Of a stretch of DNA of 64,000 nucleotides, positions 34,751 to 43,172 are shown one piece after another. A program made the position numbers and the translations under genes. The stretch spans positions 41,382-105,381 of the forward strand of contig NZ_AORV01000018.1 of the NCBI RefSeq assembly GCF_000350485.1. The letters run 5' to 3'. The notes under the pieces are model-generated. The model made no database searches. It was not told where the DNA came from and saw only the letters and a program-made list of their open reading frames with translations. Position 1 is the stretch's first letter. Every line of letters begins with the position of its first letter. This DNA comes from Ruminiclostridium cellobioparum subsp. termitidis CT1112. GTDB lineage: Bacteria > Bacillota > Clostridia > Acetivibrionales > DSM-1351.

Positions 34751-35330
34751 GGAGTTCTTCAATTCAATGGCTGAAAACTGGGATAATATCTGCTGGCATG
34801 ATGAGAAAAAAATTAACGAAATACTTGATTTAATCGATCTCAAAGAGGGTTCAAAGATTATTGACGTGGGAACGGGTACAGGGGTTATGCTTCCCTTCCT
34901 TTCTTCCCGCATAGGAGGTACAGGCCGGATCGCTGCGGTAGATAACGCAGAAAAAATGATTGAGGTGGCAAGAAGTAAGTATGCCGATCCTAAAATAACG
35001 TTTATAGCAGGGGACATATTTGAACTGGAATTACCTCATGAACAGTATGACTTGATAATGTGCTACTCGGTATTTCCCCATTTTGAATATAAGGCGACTG
35101 CTGCTGAAAGGTTGGGCAGATTCCTTAAACCCGGCGGTAAAATTGCTGTTTGTCACTCTCAAAGCAGGGATGAAATTAATTCACATCATAAAACTGCTGC
35201 GGCTGAGGTTTCCGGAGACTATCTGCCTGAAGCTGAAATTATAAAGGGTTATTTTAATAATTCCGGCTTCAGGACTGTAGTTGAAATAGATGATGGAAGA
35301 ATGTTTGCAGTGGTAGGCGAGAAAATTTAA
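34740..35330 (+). CDS. Class I SAM-dependent methyltransferase
   Basis: A 196-residue methyltransferase. IIDVGTGTGVMLPFL is motif I (SAM binding), AAVDNAEKMIEVA motif II, FIAGDIFELEL motif III and YDLIMCYSVFPHF motif IV. It begins with GTG and overlaps the S-component gene, so the pair is translationally coupled. A methyltransferase acting on the imported compound, or on a product of it, is a reasonable inference; the acceptor is unknown. It ends the short operon. Confidence 0.85.
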   Translation: MNHKEFFNSMAENWDNICWHDEKKINEILDLIDLKEGSKIIDVGTGTGVMLPFLSSRIGGTGRIAAVDNAEKMIEVARSKYADPKITFIAGDIFELELPHEQYDLIMCYSVFPHFEYKATAAERLGRFLKPGGKIAVCHSQSRDEINSHHKTAAAEVSGDYLPEAEIIKGYFNNSGFRTVVEIDDGRMFAVVGEKI

Positions 35331-35372
35331 CCGCCGGCAATATATGAATTTAGATGTTACAGACTACTAAGC

Positions 35373-35740
35373 CTATACTGTAATTTTATAAACGGACGTT
35401 CTGGCTGCGATATACAATATGTTTCGGTTTTCTCCTCCGAAGGCTATTGTTGAAGGTCTCTCAGGAACCTTTATCCTCTCTTTCGGGAAACCGTTACTGT
35501 CGTATACCAGAATTTGTCCGTCACATATGTACAGGTTGCCCTGATCAGGTCATATTGGTGGGGAATAATTGTAACTCTGTCCAGCCCCATAAAACACTCA
35601 TTATGTCTGGCTGTAATGACGTCTTTATAACTTGCGATTTCACACATTCTATTCCCGGGATACAGCACTTTTTTTGGTTTCCCCGCCTGGCTGCGTTTTA
35701 CCTTTGGCAAAACCGCAATGGTCTCCTCGGGGTATAGTGA
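35373..35740 (-). pseudogene. Remnant of a beta-propeller (SMP-30/NHL-like) protein, frameshifted and truncated
   Basis: Reading the minus strand in two frames gives a continuous C-terminal piece of a beta-propeller protein. The first frame runs from about LYPEETIAVLPK to PHQYDLI. The second continues DQGNLYICDGQILVYDSNG and ends VYKITV at a TAG at 35373. The frame break is near 35540-35550 and the N-terminal part is missing (stop codons directly upstream). NLYICD is the calcium/substrate loop type seen in SMP-30/gluconolactonase and NHL blades. No start or ribosome binding site remains. It separates the methyltransferase from the NlpC/P60 gene. Confidence 0.6.
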
Positions 35741-35839
35741 TTATCAGGGCAATTAAACAGGTATTAAATTTTAAATGGGTTCGCTATTTTTAGAAATTTT
35801 AATGAATCAGGATGAGTTGTGTCTGCCGCTGGGTAAAAT

Positions 35840-35877
35840 ATAAGCCGCAAATCAGAAACAACTGATTTGCAGCTTAT
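35840..35877 (-). terminator. Intrinsic terminator of the SH3-NlpC/P60 gene
   Basis: ATAAGC(C)GCAAATCAG pairs with CTGATTTGC(A)GCTTAT, about 15 base pairs with one internal mismatch, followed on the minus strand by ATATTTT. It lies 39 bases past the stop. Some read-through would enter the pseudogene. Confidence 0.75.
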
Positions 35878-35915
35878 AAAAATTTAATCAATGCATAATG
35901 AAATTCAAAATAAAT

Positions 35916-36902
35916 TTACTTGATAACTCTTTTAGCACCAATATAAGTACCTCTGTATTCCGATAGTTTTTGTATCCGTACTGCACCATTTGAGGATGAT
36001 GCATGGATAAAGCTGTCTCCGCCCATATAGATTCCTGCATGATCTATTCTGCCTGACGCTTTGCGCGAGGATGCATCAAAAAACAGTATGTCTCCTGCTT
36101 CCAGCTGGCTCTTTGACACCTTTATTCCGTTTGAATACATAGCTTCTGCCGATCTGTTCAGGTTAATTCCGAACTTTTTGAAAACATAACCGATAAACCC
36201 TGAGCAGTCAAAACCGGTTTGAGGGGTATTTCCGCCGTATAAGTACCTGACACCGTTGAATTGCTTTGCATATGATATGATCTGTTCATTGATCGAAGGT
36301 GCTTCCTCAACTGCTGCATCTGCTGCTGCCAAAGCAACGGTATTTACAGAACGTGATACTTTGTCGGCAGTTTTTAATGCAATTGCTGAAGCACTTGTAG
36401 TTGTGGCGGATTTGACTGCAGCGGCTTTAACAGAAGCCGTTTGAACCGGAGAGTTGGCTACAAAATTGGAGGCTACATACCCAATCTTTGTTCCGATTTT
36501 AACTTTGTTCCACCCGTTTGCAGTATCAAGAATAACCACACCTGTGTTCTTATTGAGAGTAGTTATTTTTTTAGTACTGGTACTCGGGCCTGTTCTGAAA
36601 TTAACTCCATTTGCATTTATGGTTCCATTTGCAGATACTAATTTCAAATAGTCTTCGCTTACCCAGCCTGTCTTTTGGTTATAAGACACCTTGTACCAGC
36701 CATTGGACTTATCAATGACCGTTACATCCGAGTTGGTCAGTTTTGAAATTATTGAAGCTGATGTTGTGGGATTCTTTCTTAAATTTACATCGGTGCCTGC
36801 AATTTCCCCGGGTACTGTAGCCGCCATCGCAATTGAGGATACAAATGCGAGAGAAATAACTAAAAAACAGCCTGCCAGTACCTTGTTTACCTTGTTTGTC
36901 AT
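35916..36902 (-). CDS. Secreted SH3b-SH3b-NlpC/P60 cell-wall endopeptidase
   Basis: A 328-residue exported protein: signal peptide (about 1-28), two bacterial SH3 domains (about 30-90, 92-150), an Ala/Thr/Ser-rich linker, then NlpC/P60. The catalytic Cys is in TGFDCSGFIGYVF, the His in GRIDHAGIYMG and the third polar residue in SFIHASS. It cleaves D-Glu to diamino-acid bonds in peptidoglycan stem peptides. ATG at 36902 has AGGAGG upstream. The preceding 170 bases are a ydaO-type riboswitch, so expression should fall when c-di-AMP is high, linking wall hydrolysis to osmotic state. Confidence 0.92.
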   Translation of the reverse strand: MTNKVNKVLAGCFLVISLAFVSSIAMAATVPGEIAGTDVNLRKNPTTSASIISKLTNSDVTVIDKSNGWYKVSYNQKTGWVSEDYLKLVSANGTINANGVNFRTGPSTSTKKITTLNKNTGVVILDTANGWNKVKIGTKIGYVASNFVANSPVQTASVKAAAVKSATTTSASAIALKTADKVSRSVNTVALAAADAAVEEAPSINEQIISYAKQFNGVRYLYGGNTPQTGFDCSGFIGYVFKKFGINLNRSAEAMYSNGIKVSKSQLEAGDILFFDASSRKASGRIDHAGIYMGGDSFIHASSSNGAVRIQKLSEYRGTYIGAKRVIK

Positions 36903-36911
36903 TAGTCCTCC

Positions 36912-37085
36912 TATAGTGTGCTTCCGAAGTTAGCTGTCGGGTTCGGGTAATAGGATCACCCTACCATATAAATGGATTAACCCCCTGTTTCCTGGTTCCT
37001 CCGTACCTCAATATTGAGGATTCAGCAAATTTTTGTTTCCTGTTTCAGCTTACTATAAAAGTTTGATGGCATCGCCTCCTTTCGC
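36912..37085 (-). ncRNA. c-di-AMP (ydaO-yuaA) riboswitch
   Basis: On the minus strand the leader contains the conserved blocks in order: TTTGCTGAATCC, GGAGGAACCAGG, GGGGGTTAATCC, GGTAGGGTGATCC and CCGAACCCGACAGCTAACTT, ending CGGAAGC just before the ribosome binding site. These match the ydaO consensus (CCGAAUCCGUCAGCUAACCUCG and GGGGxxxAAxCC). The class is known to sit before cell-wall hydrolases and potassium transporters, and to switch genes off on binding c-di-AMP. A promoter-like TTCAAT-N17-TATTAT lies upstream at about 37120-37155. Confidence 0.88.
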
Positions 37086-37291
37086 AGGTATTATTTATGA
37101 AATGAGTTAACAATTAGTTAACATAATTCATAATACTACAATATTCGATATTATTGAACCCTTTAATGGGGTGTGGGATAAATTGGATGGAATAAAGTAT
37201 CCATTATCAACTGTACCTGATATAAACTTTTGATAATTAATATACCACTGTCAGGTGAAGAAATTATGAAGATAATGTGACAAATACATTT

Positions 37292-38236
37292 TTATTTGTT
37301 TATTGGTTTTACTTCGAATTGTTTTAGCAGCCTGAGAAAATGATTTGCCTCACGCAGGGTATGATCACCTAAAAGCGGAATGATTATGGATTTTATTTTG
37401 CACTCAAGCAGACCCTTTGTACCCTGCTCCTTGAAGTCACGTATTCTTTGCACTGCATTCAAGCTGTCTTCAGTTACCTTTTCAAGAGGAATGGTCATAT
37501 CCACCGCAGCCTTTGCCTCCGTTGTCAACTGATCGAACTCATTTCCGAAGTCATGGGCGGTATTAATAAGCTGGTCCTCAGTGGGGTCAAGCAGTCCCCT
37601 AATAAATTTTGAGTGCTCTGCCATTATCCTGTTCCAGAACAGCTCCTGCTGCAGAGCTTCTTTTTCAATGCTCATTTCTTCCCTGCTTTGAAGCTGCTGG
37701 ACCATCTGAACATACAACCTGGCTTCCCGCATGATATGGTCAATTAACAGAGGGTAATTGAGAGTGAACATTTTACAGGACAGAACATTGCTCAGAATAG
37801 TTTCCTTAAAGGTAATCAATGCTTTTATCAGACCGATGGCCCTATTATTAACAGAAACAACCCTTTGTTCCAGAAACGGATTTATTGTGACGGTTTCTCC
37901 ACCCATTAAGTTAATCTCTGCCTGGGTTATATTTATTGGTATTCTAACTCCGGAATAGTACGAAGATACTGTTTCAGCATCAAGTGTATAGGGTGTAAAG
38001 ACTTCACCCGAATGGATGACCGATTGACTGACAATGCCGTTGGATATTGAAACAACATCAATTAAGAGCCTGTCGAATTCCATTCTGAATTCATCGGCCT
38101 TTCTGGTGAAACTGTTATCTCTTGTTGTAAAGCCTGCTTCGAGGAAAAAAGAATGTTCTTTCATAATCCTGGCGAAAAAAAGATGTAACTCCAGAGATTG
38201 GCGGACAAAATCAAAACTTGACAGCATAAAAACCAA
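37292..38236 (-). CDS. DUF2935 protein, tandem hemerythrin/ferritin-like helical repeats
   Basis: A 314-residue soluble all-helical protein made of two related halves. Each begins with an F/W-x-R-I-M-x-EHS-x-F motif (FFARIMKEHSFFLEA, FWNRIMAEHSKFIRG) and contains a later E/D-F-D and H-x-x-REA (DHIMREARLY, DHTLREANHF). The repeated Glu-His pairs resemble four-helix-bundle metal centres, as described for DUF2935. The family is found in Bacillales and Clostridia and its function is unknown. It lies downstream of rubrerythrin behind a long hairpin, so a role in iron or oxygen handling is only a guess. Confidence 0.8.
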   Translation of the reverse strand: MVFMLSSFDFVRQSLELHLFFARIMKEHSFFLEAGFTTRDNSFTRKADEFRMEFDRLLIDVVSISNGIVSQSVIHSGEVFTPYTLDAETVSSYYSGVRIPINITQAEINLMGGETVTINPFLEQRVVSVNNRAIGLIKALITFKETILSNVLSCKMFTLNYPLLIDHIMREARLYVQMVQQLQSREEMSIEKEALQQELFWNRIMAEHSKFIRGLLDPTEDQLINTAHDFGNEFDQLTTEAKAAVDMTIPLEKVTEDSLNAVQRIRDFKEQGTKGLLECKIKSIIIPLLGDHTLREANHFLRLLKQFEVKPINK

Positions 38237-38321
38237 CCTTTCATAAACTTCACTATGTTAGCATATTATGTTAACAAAATTTTGGTTGTTACAATTTTGT
38301 ACAATCTCTCTTAATATAAAA

Positions 38322-38401
38322 AAGAGGCATATGATACTGAGACAATTGCAATATATTTTTCACATATATTTTCAATTGTTTCAGTTTTTCATATGTCTCT
38401 T
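38322..38401 (-). terminator. Long (80-base) hairpin terminator after rubrerythrin
   Basis: AAGAGGCATATGA pairs with TCATATGTCTCTT (one mismatch) and ACTGAGACAATTG with CAATTGTTTCAGT (one mismatch), in register, with an AT-rich inner part that can pair further. On the minus strand it is followed by CTCTTTTTTATA. It is longer than a normal terminator and almost symmetrical, so it could also be a miniature repeat. Confidence 0.7.
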
Positions 38402-38436
38402 ATACTATATAAATACTATAAAATAGTTTTCAAAAA

Positions 38437-38991
38437 TCAAAACTCCACGTATAATTCCTTTTTTGCTCCGCATATAGGACATTTGTCGGGAGCCTCATCA
38501 AGTATGGTGTGACCGCAAACCGGACAGATATGTACCGATTTCAGCTGGATATCCCTACCCTCTTTTACTGCGTCCTGCGCCTGCTTGAAAAGTTGTGCAT
38601 GAATTTTTTCGGCCTCCAGGGCAAAATGGAATGAACGCTGCGCTCCGGTTTCGTTCTGGAATTGTGCAGCATTGAGATAAACGGGATACATTTGCTCTAC
38701 CTCATGCAGCTCACCATTTATACCTCCCTGAAGATTGTCGTAGGTTTTTCCGTTACCAAATACAGCTCCTGCTGTCACAGTGGCATCGGCTGTGTTTCCC
38801 CCGATTTCCCTGAAATGGTTTGTGGCGTGTACCCTTTCTGCATAGGAAATGGCTTCAAACAGTTTTGCAACATTGGGATAGCCTTCTTTCCTGGCTATGT
38901 CACCCCAAGCCAGATAACGCATGTGAGCCATGCTTTCTCCTCCGTAGGCCGAGTGCAGAAAATCGGATGTCATTGCATTTTTTACAGACAT
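38437..38991 (-). CDS. rbr: Rubrerythrin
   Basis: About 184 residues. N-terminal ferritin-like diiron domain with E-x-x-H ligands (GGESMAHMRYLAW, ISYAERVHATNHF, HEVEQMYP, ALEAEKIHAQLF), C-terminal rubredoxin domain with CPVCGH and CPICGA. It reduces hydrogen peroxide with electrons from rubredoxin/NADH and protects anaerobes. I start at MSVKNAM: GGGAGG lies nine bases upstream, while the longer reading contains this binding site. It is downstream of encapsulin but carries no encapsulin-targeting tail, so it is presumably free in the cytosol. Confidence 0.93.
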   Translation of the reverse strand: MSVKNAMTSDFLHSAYGGESMAHMRYLAWGDIARKEGYPNVAKLFEAISYAERVHATNHFREIGGNTADATVTAGAVFGNGKTYDNLQGGINGELHEVEQMYPVYLNAAQFQNETGAQRSFHFALEAEKIHAQLFKQAQDAVKEGRDIQLKSVHICPVCGHTILDEAPDKCPICGAKKELYVEF

Positions 38992-39071
38992 TTTATAAAT
39001 CCTCCCTATCAATTTAATTTATTAAATAATAAGAACTGCTAATTTAGCCTTCATGATAATGATTAACGCTT

Positions 39072-39887
39072 TTATTCGAATACAACGATTGCTTTCCTTC
39101 GCTTTATTCTAAGTAATGCCGTTTCCAATATTCTGAAGCTGTGATTTAAATCCTTCTGCTCCAGATAGGCTGTTGAAATGTCCTGTCCGATCACCAGATC
39201 CATGTTTCTGGGCTCGGAGCACACGAGAGCTGCCCTGCCCTTTCCAAGGACCGGACTTTTATATACGCGGCCCTCCAGCAATTTACTGACCCTGTCTATT
39301 TCCAACAGGCCTGTTCCTTCCTGTATCCGCTGCATCTGCATATAGAGATCGGGACTGACAGTCAGGGAATAGGCACCGTAAATGGCTTCTGAAGCCAGCA
39401 GTTCAATTGCAGCTGCCACATCTGTAAATGCATTTTCACCTGCCGACCAGTCCTTCCTTTTTAATTTGTTTGTTCCTGCAGCTGTAAAGAGTCCCTCATA
39501 ACCTGCGGTCTCATTTCCGAAGAAAATGAGTTTATCCTCCTTCAAGGCACAGGCCTGGGCGGAATCCATGGCTTTGGAGAGATCAGCCGGATAGCCTGAC
39601 TTTTCATGGATTTCAATGTCTCTGCCCAGCAGTGTAAAGTCATCATATATGACCGGAAGCTCCGAGAACTTCCTTCCCTTCGTGGTAATGAAGCCATCGT
39701 CAGCTTCTTCAGTGACATTGTCGGCATCATCTATATTTATGCTGCCGACACCTAGACCAACAGGGCCGAAAATATGCAGAAAACGCCTGCCGGTCAAAAC
39801 ACTGCGGGCAGTTTTAACGACCGCTTTATCGATCTGTTCCCAGAGTTCCTCCGAAACAGGAGAACCTTCTCTTGATAGATAATTCAT
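39072..39887 (-). CDS. Encapsulin shell protein (family 1)
   Basis: About 271 residues, HK97-fold encapsulin of the linocin-M18/CFP29 type. Characteristic pieces: MNYLSREGSPVSEELW at the start, ARSVLTGRRFLHIFGPVG, DDFTLLGRDIE, and the C-terminal RKAIVVFE. About 60 copies would form a 20-25 nm compartment. I choose ATG at 39887 (AGGAGG eight bases upstream); an in-frame GTG lies three codons earlier. The cargo gene is directly upstream. Together they form an iron-storage nanocompartment. It is not a phage capsid: no portal, terminase or tail genes are near. Confidence 0.93.
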   Translation of the reverse strand: MNYLSREGSPVSEELWEQIDKAVVKTARSVLTGRRFLHIFGPVGLGVGSINIDDADNVTEEADDGFITTKGRKFSELPVIYDDFTLLGRDIEIHEKSGYPADLSKAMDSAQACALKEDKLIFFGNETAGYEGLFTAAGTNKLKRKDWSAGENAFTDVAAAIELLASEAIYGAYSLTVSPDLYMQMQRIQEGTGLLEIDRVSKLLEGRVYKSPVLGKGRAALVCSEPRNMDLVIGQDISTAYLEQKDLNHSFRILETALLRIKRRKAIVVFE

Positions 39888-39967
39888 ATACTCCACCTCC
39901 TGATTTATTTAACATTTACTCATTTATTTACTTACTCATTTATTCATCTGCTTGCTTATTACATTAC

Positions 39968-40351
39968 TTATCCATTATCCTTTTCATTTAACAGACTTCC
40001 TATGGTTAATGGAGAGGCAGAAGGAGTATTTGGCTCTGCCGGCGGCTGTGAAATACCCAGATCCTCCAGCATTTCCCTGACTTCTGATTCCCCCTCCGAA
40101 AATAATTCCGCCTCCCGGGGATCAAGTATCCTCAAAAGCGTCATCAATTCTCCTACATGGGCCTTTTCTTCATCGCGTATGTCGCTGATGATTTTTTTTG
40201 CAATTTCATTGTCGGTGGCCTGGACGTGTGCATCATAAACATAGATGGCTTCCAGTTCCCCGGCTATGTCCAGACGTATTGCCTGGATCAGTTCCTCTTT
40301 TGTCAATTTCCGGTCTACATTCCCCTGAAAGGGATTTGCAAAAGCTGGCAT
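39968..40351 (-). CDS. Encapsulated ferritin-like protein (EncFtn) with cargo-loading peptide
   Basis: A 127-residue protein. The two-helix ferritin-like half has the metal ligands in AGELEAIYVYDAH and DEEKAHVGEL (E-x-x-H), as in Rhodospirillum EncFtn, which forms an annular decamer with diiron sites between subunits. After a Pro/Ser/Ala-rich linker the tail reads PLTIGSLLNEKDNG; LTIGSL is the known encapsulin-targeting motif. It oxidises Fe(II) and delivers it to the shell interior. It lies 80 bases upstream of encapsulin; the spacer contains short AAATGAGT/AAAT repeats. The ribosome binding site is AGGAGG. Confidence 0.93.
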   Translation of the reverse strand: MPAFANPFQGNVDRKLTKEELIQAIRLDIAGELEAIYVYDAHVQATDNEIAKKIISDIRDEEKAHVGELMTLLRILDPREAELFSEGESEVREMLEDLGISQPPAEPNTPSASPLTIGSLLNEKDNG

Positions 40352-40394
40352 AAGTTTAACCTCCTGAATTTAAATTTTAATATTATTAATATGA

Positions 40395-41246
40395 TCAAAT
40401 AAAGTCTTTTAAATACCCTTTGATCTTGTCCACAGGTGTTGTTTTATCAATAAGCGGTTTATCACCATTAAGAAAATCGAATTTTTCGGTAAAGGTCTGC
40501 TTTTCGTTTTTATACAGTATACCTATGGGAATACGGTCACCCCATTCCATGGACCTTTCCATGGCCTTTAATCTGTCTGTGGCGTCATATCCGTCCTCTA
40601 TCTTGTAAACCCGTTTACTGTACCACTGGAATGTATTTATTTTATTAAAGCTTACACAAGGCTGGAGGATATCTACAAGAGCATAGCCTTTATATTTGAT
40701 GGCTTCCACCATTATGGAAGTAAGGTGCTCCCTGTCTCCGCTGAAGGCTCTGGCAACAAAGCCGGCGCCCAGGGCCAGTGCCACCAGAAGCGGATTCATA
40801 GGCTCATTCATTGAGCCTGCCGTCTGTATTCCGGTTATATGCCCGACACCTGTGGTAGGAGAAGCCTGGCCTTTTGTCAGGCCATAAATTTGATTGTCAT
40901 GTACAAAATGTGTTATGTCCACATTTCTTCTGATATTGTGCAGAAAGTGGTTTCCGCCTTCTCCGTAGGAATCGCCGTCACCTGTATTCACCACTACTGT
41001 GAGGTCCTTGTTTACAATTTTAGCTGCCACGGCAGGCGGCAGGGATCTTCCGTGAAGGCCGCAAAAGCCGTTTGTGTTAATGTACTGGGGAGTTTTTGCG
41101 GCCTGGCCGATTCCTCCCACCACCAATACTTCATGGGGCTTTTTCCCTGTCTGCTCCAATGCCGCCTTAAGACATTCGATTATGTTCAAATCACCACAGC
41201 CTGGACACCATGCTGTTTCTGAAATACAATATTTTACATCGCACAT
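40395..41246 (-). CDS. korB: 2-oxoacid:ferredoxin oxidoreductase, beta subunit
   Basis: A 283-residue thiamine-diphosphate-binding subunit. WCPGCGD near the start, VNTGDGDSYGEGGNHF with the GDG-x(n)-N Mg/TPP motif and NQIYGLTKGQASPT are diagnostic. It catalyses CoA-dependent oxidative decarboxylation of a 2-oxoacid (2-oxoglutarate or a branched-chain oxoacid) with ferredoxin, or the reverse. It follows the alpha gene with two bases between them. Separate delta/ferredoxin subunits are absent, as in two-subunit KorAB enzymes. The EncFtn gene starts 43 bases downstream, so read-through into the encapsulin genes is possible. Confidence 0.9.
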   Translation of the reverse strand: MCDVKYCISETAWCPGCGDLNIIECLKAALEQTGKKPHEVLVVGGIGQAAKTPQYINTNGFCGLHGRSLPPAVAAKIVNKDLTVVVNTGDGDSYGEGGNHFLHNIRRNVDITHFVHDNQIYGLTKGQASPTTGVGHITGIQTAGSMNEPMNPLLVALALGAGFVARAFSGDREHLTSIMVEAIKYKGYALVDILQPCVSFNKINTFQWYSKRVYKIEDGYDATDRLKAMERSMEWGDRIPIGILYKNEKQTFTEKFDFLNGDKPLIDKTTPVDKIKGYLKDFI

Positions 41247-41248
41247 AG

Positions 41249-42925
41249 TTATTCATTCCCCCTGATTTTCTCAATTATAAATCCGGAACTCATGGGTCTG
41301 CCGTCATATTTAAGCACACTGCTGTCGCAGAATATTCCGGTGACCTCTGAAACTATAGAGGCAAGCTGTCCTGTTGCGTTCTGCTCCACATTTATTATCC
41401 TCTTTGCCTTTTTTGCCTTCTCAACCAGCAGCCTGACGGGTAAAGGCCAGATATCGCCAAATACAAGAGCTCCATATTTTGTATCAGAATTGCTGTTCAG
41501 AATGTTTACCGCTTCAGTCACCGGCCCCCAGGTTGAGCCCCAGGCAAGCAGCAGTACATCACAATCGGCAGCACCGGTAAATTCAGGCTCAAGAAGTTCC
41601 TCCTCCAAATGTTGAAGCTTTCGGAGCCTCTTTTCCACCATCTGATTTCTGACCTGGGCAGATTCTGTTATATGACCCGATTCATCATGCTCATCACTGT
41701 CCACCAGCACAGCTGCTCCGGGATTTTTCCCCGGAATTATTCTCGGTGAAATTCCGGTGGGGGTGATTTCATATCTTTTATAGGGTTTGGCTTCATCAAA
41801 CTGATAGCCGGATATATAATTATTTATTTCAACCCGCTCAAAATCAAAAGGTTTTACTGTTACAGTGGTATCGGCCAGATACTGGTCACTGAGGAGAATG
41901 ACCGGAAGCTGGTATTTATCGGCCAGGTTGAAAGCTCTGACAGTCTGATAAAAAGCGTCTTCGGGGTTTCTCAGAGCTATTACCATCCTGGGGAATTCAC
42001 CCTGTGATGCCGAAATGACAAATTTAAGGTCACTCTGCTCGGTCCTTGTAGGAAGCCCAGTGGTGGGTCCGGGACGCTGCACTTCAGCAATTACCAGAGG
42101 GACCTCCAGCATACCTGACAGGCCCAGAGCCTCGACCTTAAGTGCAAAGCCTCCGCCCGAAGTACCGGTCATTGCCCTTGCACCGGCATAGGAAGCACCT
42201 ATTGCCATATTGATTGCAGCAATTTCATCTTCGGCCTGCTCCACAACTATTTCGGCATCCAGCATTTTTGATGCCAGGTAATCCATTATGCTGGTAGAGG
42301 GTGTCATGGGATAGGCTGAATAAAATTTACAGCCGGCTGCCAATGCACCCAGTGCAACAGCCTCATTTCCATTGATTATTATATTGTTATCCTGTGCTGC
42401 CGTAATAACCTCATATCTTCTTACAGCCAGCTTTCTTCCTCCCTGGACAGCTTTGAAATTCAATGCTGCAAGTTCGGAGTTAAAGAAAGCGTTAAGAACG
42501 TCTTCTGTTTCCCGGTCATCAATTCCCAGCAGCTCCAAAACCGCACCGACAGCCACACTTCCCATTGTTCTGGTATTTCCCGTACCCGAAGCGGTTTGTT
42601 TAAGGGGCAGTCTGATACATCTCAAATCCTGGTTTTTTATTTCTTCATCGCAAATAATAAAACCGTCGGCTTTTAAATTTTCAGCATGATATTCGACAGT
42701 TTCACCATTCATGGCAATAATGCCGTCCAATTCCTCTGAATGGGACAATAGTTTCTCACTGCTGAAACGTATCTGAATAAAATTATGTCCGCCTCTTACT
42801 CTTGACATGTAATCTCTGATTGTGAATACTTCAAAACCCTGTCTTTTCAGAATTCTTTCAAATATGGCCGAGAGAGTTTCAATGCCCTGCCCTGCCGCAC
42901 CTCCGATTAAAATGTTATAATTCAC
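41249..42925 (-). CDS. korA: 2-oxoacid:ferredoxin oxidoreductase, fused gamma-alpha subunit
   Basis: A 558-residue protein in which the gamma domain (about 1-170, GGAAGQGIETLS) is fused to the alpha domain (about 185-558, ALGALAAGCKFYSAYPMTPST). YPMTPST is the substrate-binding signature of the two-subunit type. TGLPTRTEQSDL is also conserved. The start is GTG with GAGGTGG five bases upstream. It pairs with the beta gene. The substrate (2-oxoglutarate versus others) cannot be decided by inspection. The 170 bases upstream hold an AT-rich region with CTAAGCTTAG and a TATAAT-like box but no gene. Confidence 0.9.
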   Translation of the reverse strand: MNYNILIGGAAGQGIETLSAIFERILKRQGFEVFTIRDYMSRVRGGHNFIQIRFSSEKLLSHSEELDGIIAMNGETVEYHAENLKADGFIICDEEIKNQDLRCIRLPLKQTASGTGNTRTMGSVAVGAVLELLGIDDRETEDVLNAFFNSELAALNFKAVQGGRKLAVRRYEVITAAQDNNIIINGNEAVALGALAAGCKFYSAYPMTPSTSIMDYLASKMLDAEIVVEQAEDEIAAINMAIGASYAGARAMTGTSGGGFALKVEALGLSGMLEVPLVIAEVQRPGPTTGLPTRTEQSDLKFVISASQGEFPRMVIALRNPEDAFYQTVRAFNLADKYQLPVILLSDQYLADTTVTVKPFDFERVEINNYISGYQFDEAKPYKRYEITPTGISPRIIPGKNPGAAVLVDSDEHDESGHITESAQVRNQMVEKRLRKLQHLEEELLEPEFTGAADCDVLLLAWGSTWGPVTEAVNILNSNSDTKYGALVFGDIWPLPVRLLVEKAKKAKRIINVEQNATGQLASIVSEVTGIFCDSSVLKYDGRPMSSGFIIEKIRGNE

Positions 42926-43100
42926 AACGCCACCTCTTTTATTTAATGTGTAAATACCTTCTAGCTATAGAACAATTTAAAAATCTAAGCTTAGGTTATT
43001 AGATACCACTTTAATTTTGCTGTTAAACATGAAATTATATTTAATTTACCAATTTTGTAGAACACTTTAAGAAAAATTCCAGGAAGGAATCCAAAAAAAA

Positions 43101-43146
43101 GTGATACGAGCCCTTTGGTTAATTGTTCAAAAGGCGCTCATACCAC
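43101..43146 (-). terminator. Intrinsic terminator at the end of the cellulosome gene cluster
   Basis: GTGATACGAGCCCTTT pairs with AAAGGCGCTCATACCAC with a few mismatches. On the minus strand it is followed by eight T (43100-43093). It lies 27 bases after the SGNH esterase stop and marks the 3' end of the cip-cel transcript. Confidence 0.82.
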
Positions 43147-43172
43147 TTGCTTGCAGTATAAAAATCAAAGAC

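Noticed and set aside
35447..35737. 96-codon plus-strand frame in the 35.4-35.7 kb gap
   Set aside because: The opposite strand reads as a decayed beta-propeller protein in two frames, which explains the open frame better.
39072..39887. Prophage capsid
   Set aside because: The HK97-like protein has encapsulin end motifs and a tagged EncFtn cargo next to it; no other phage genes are present.
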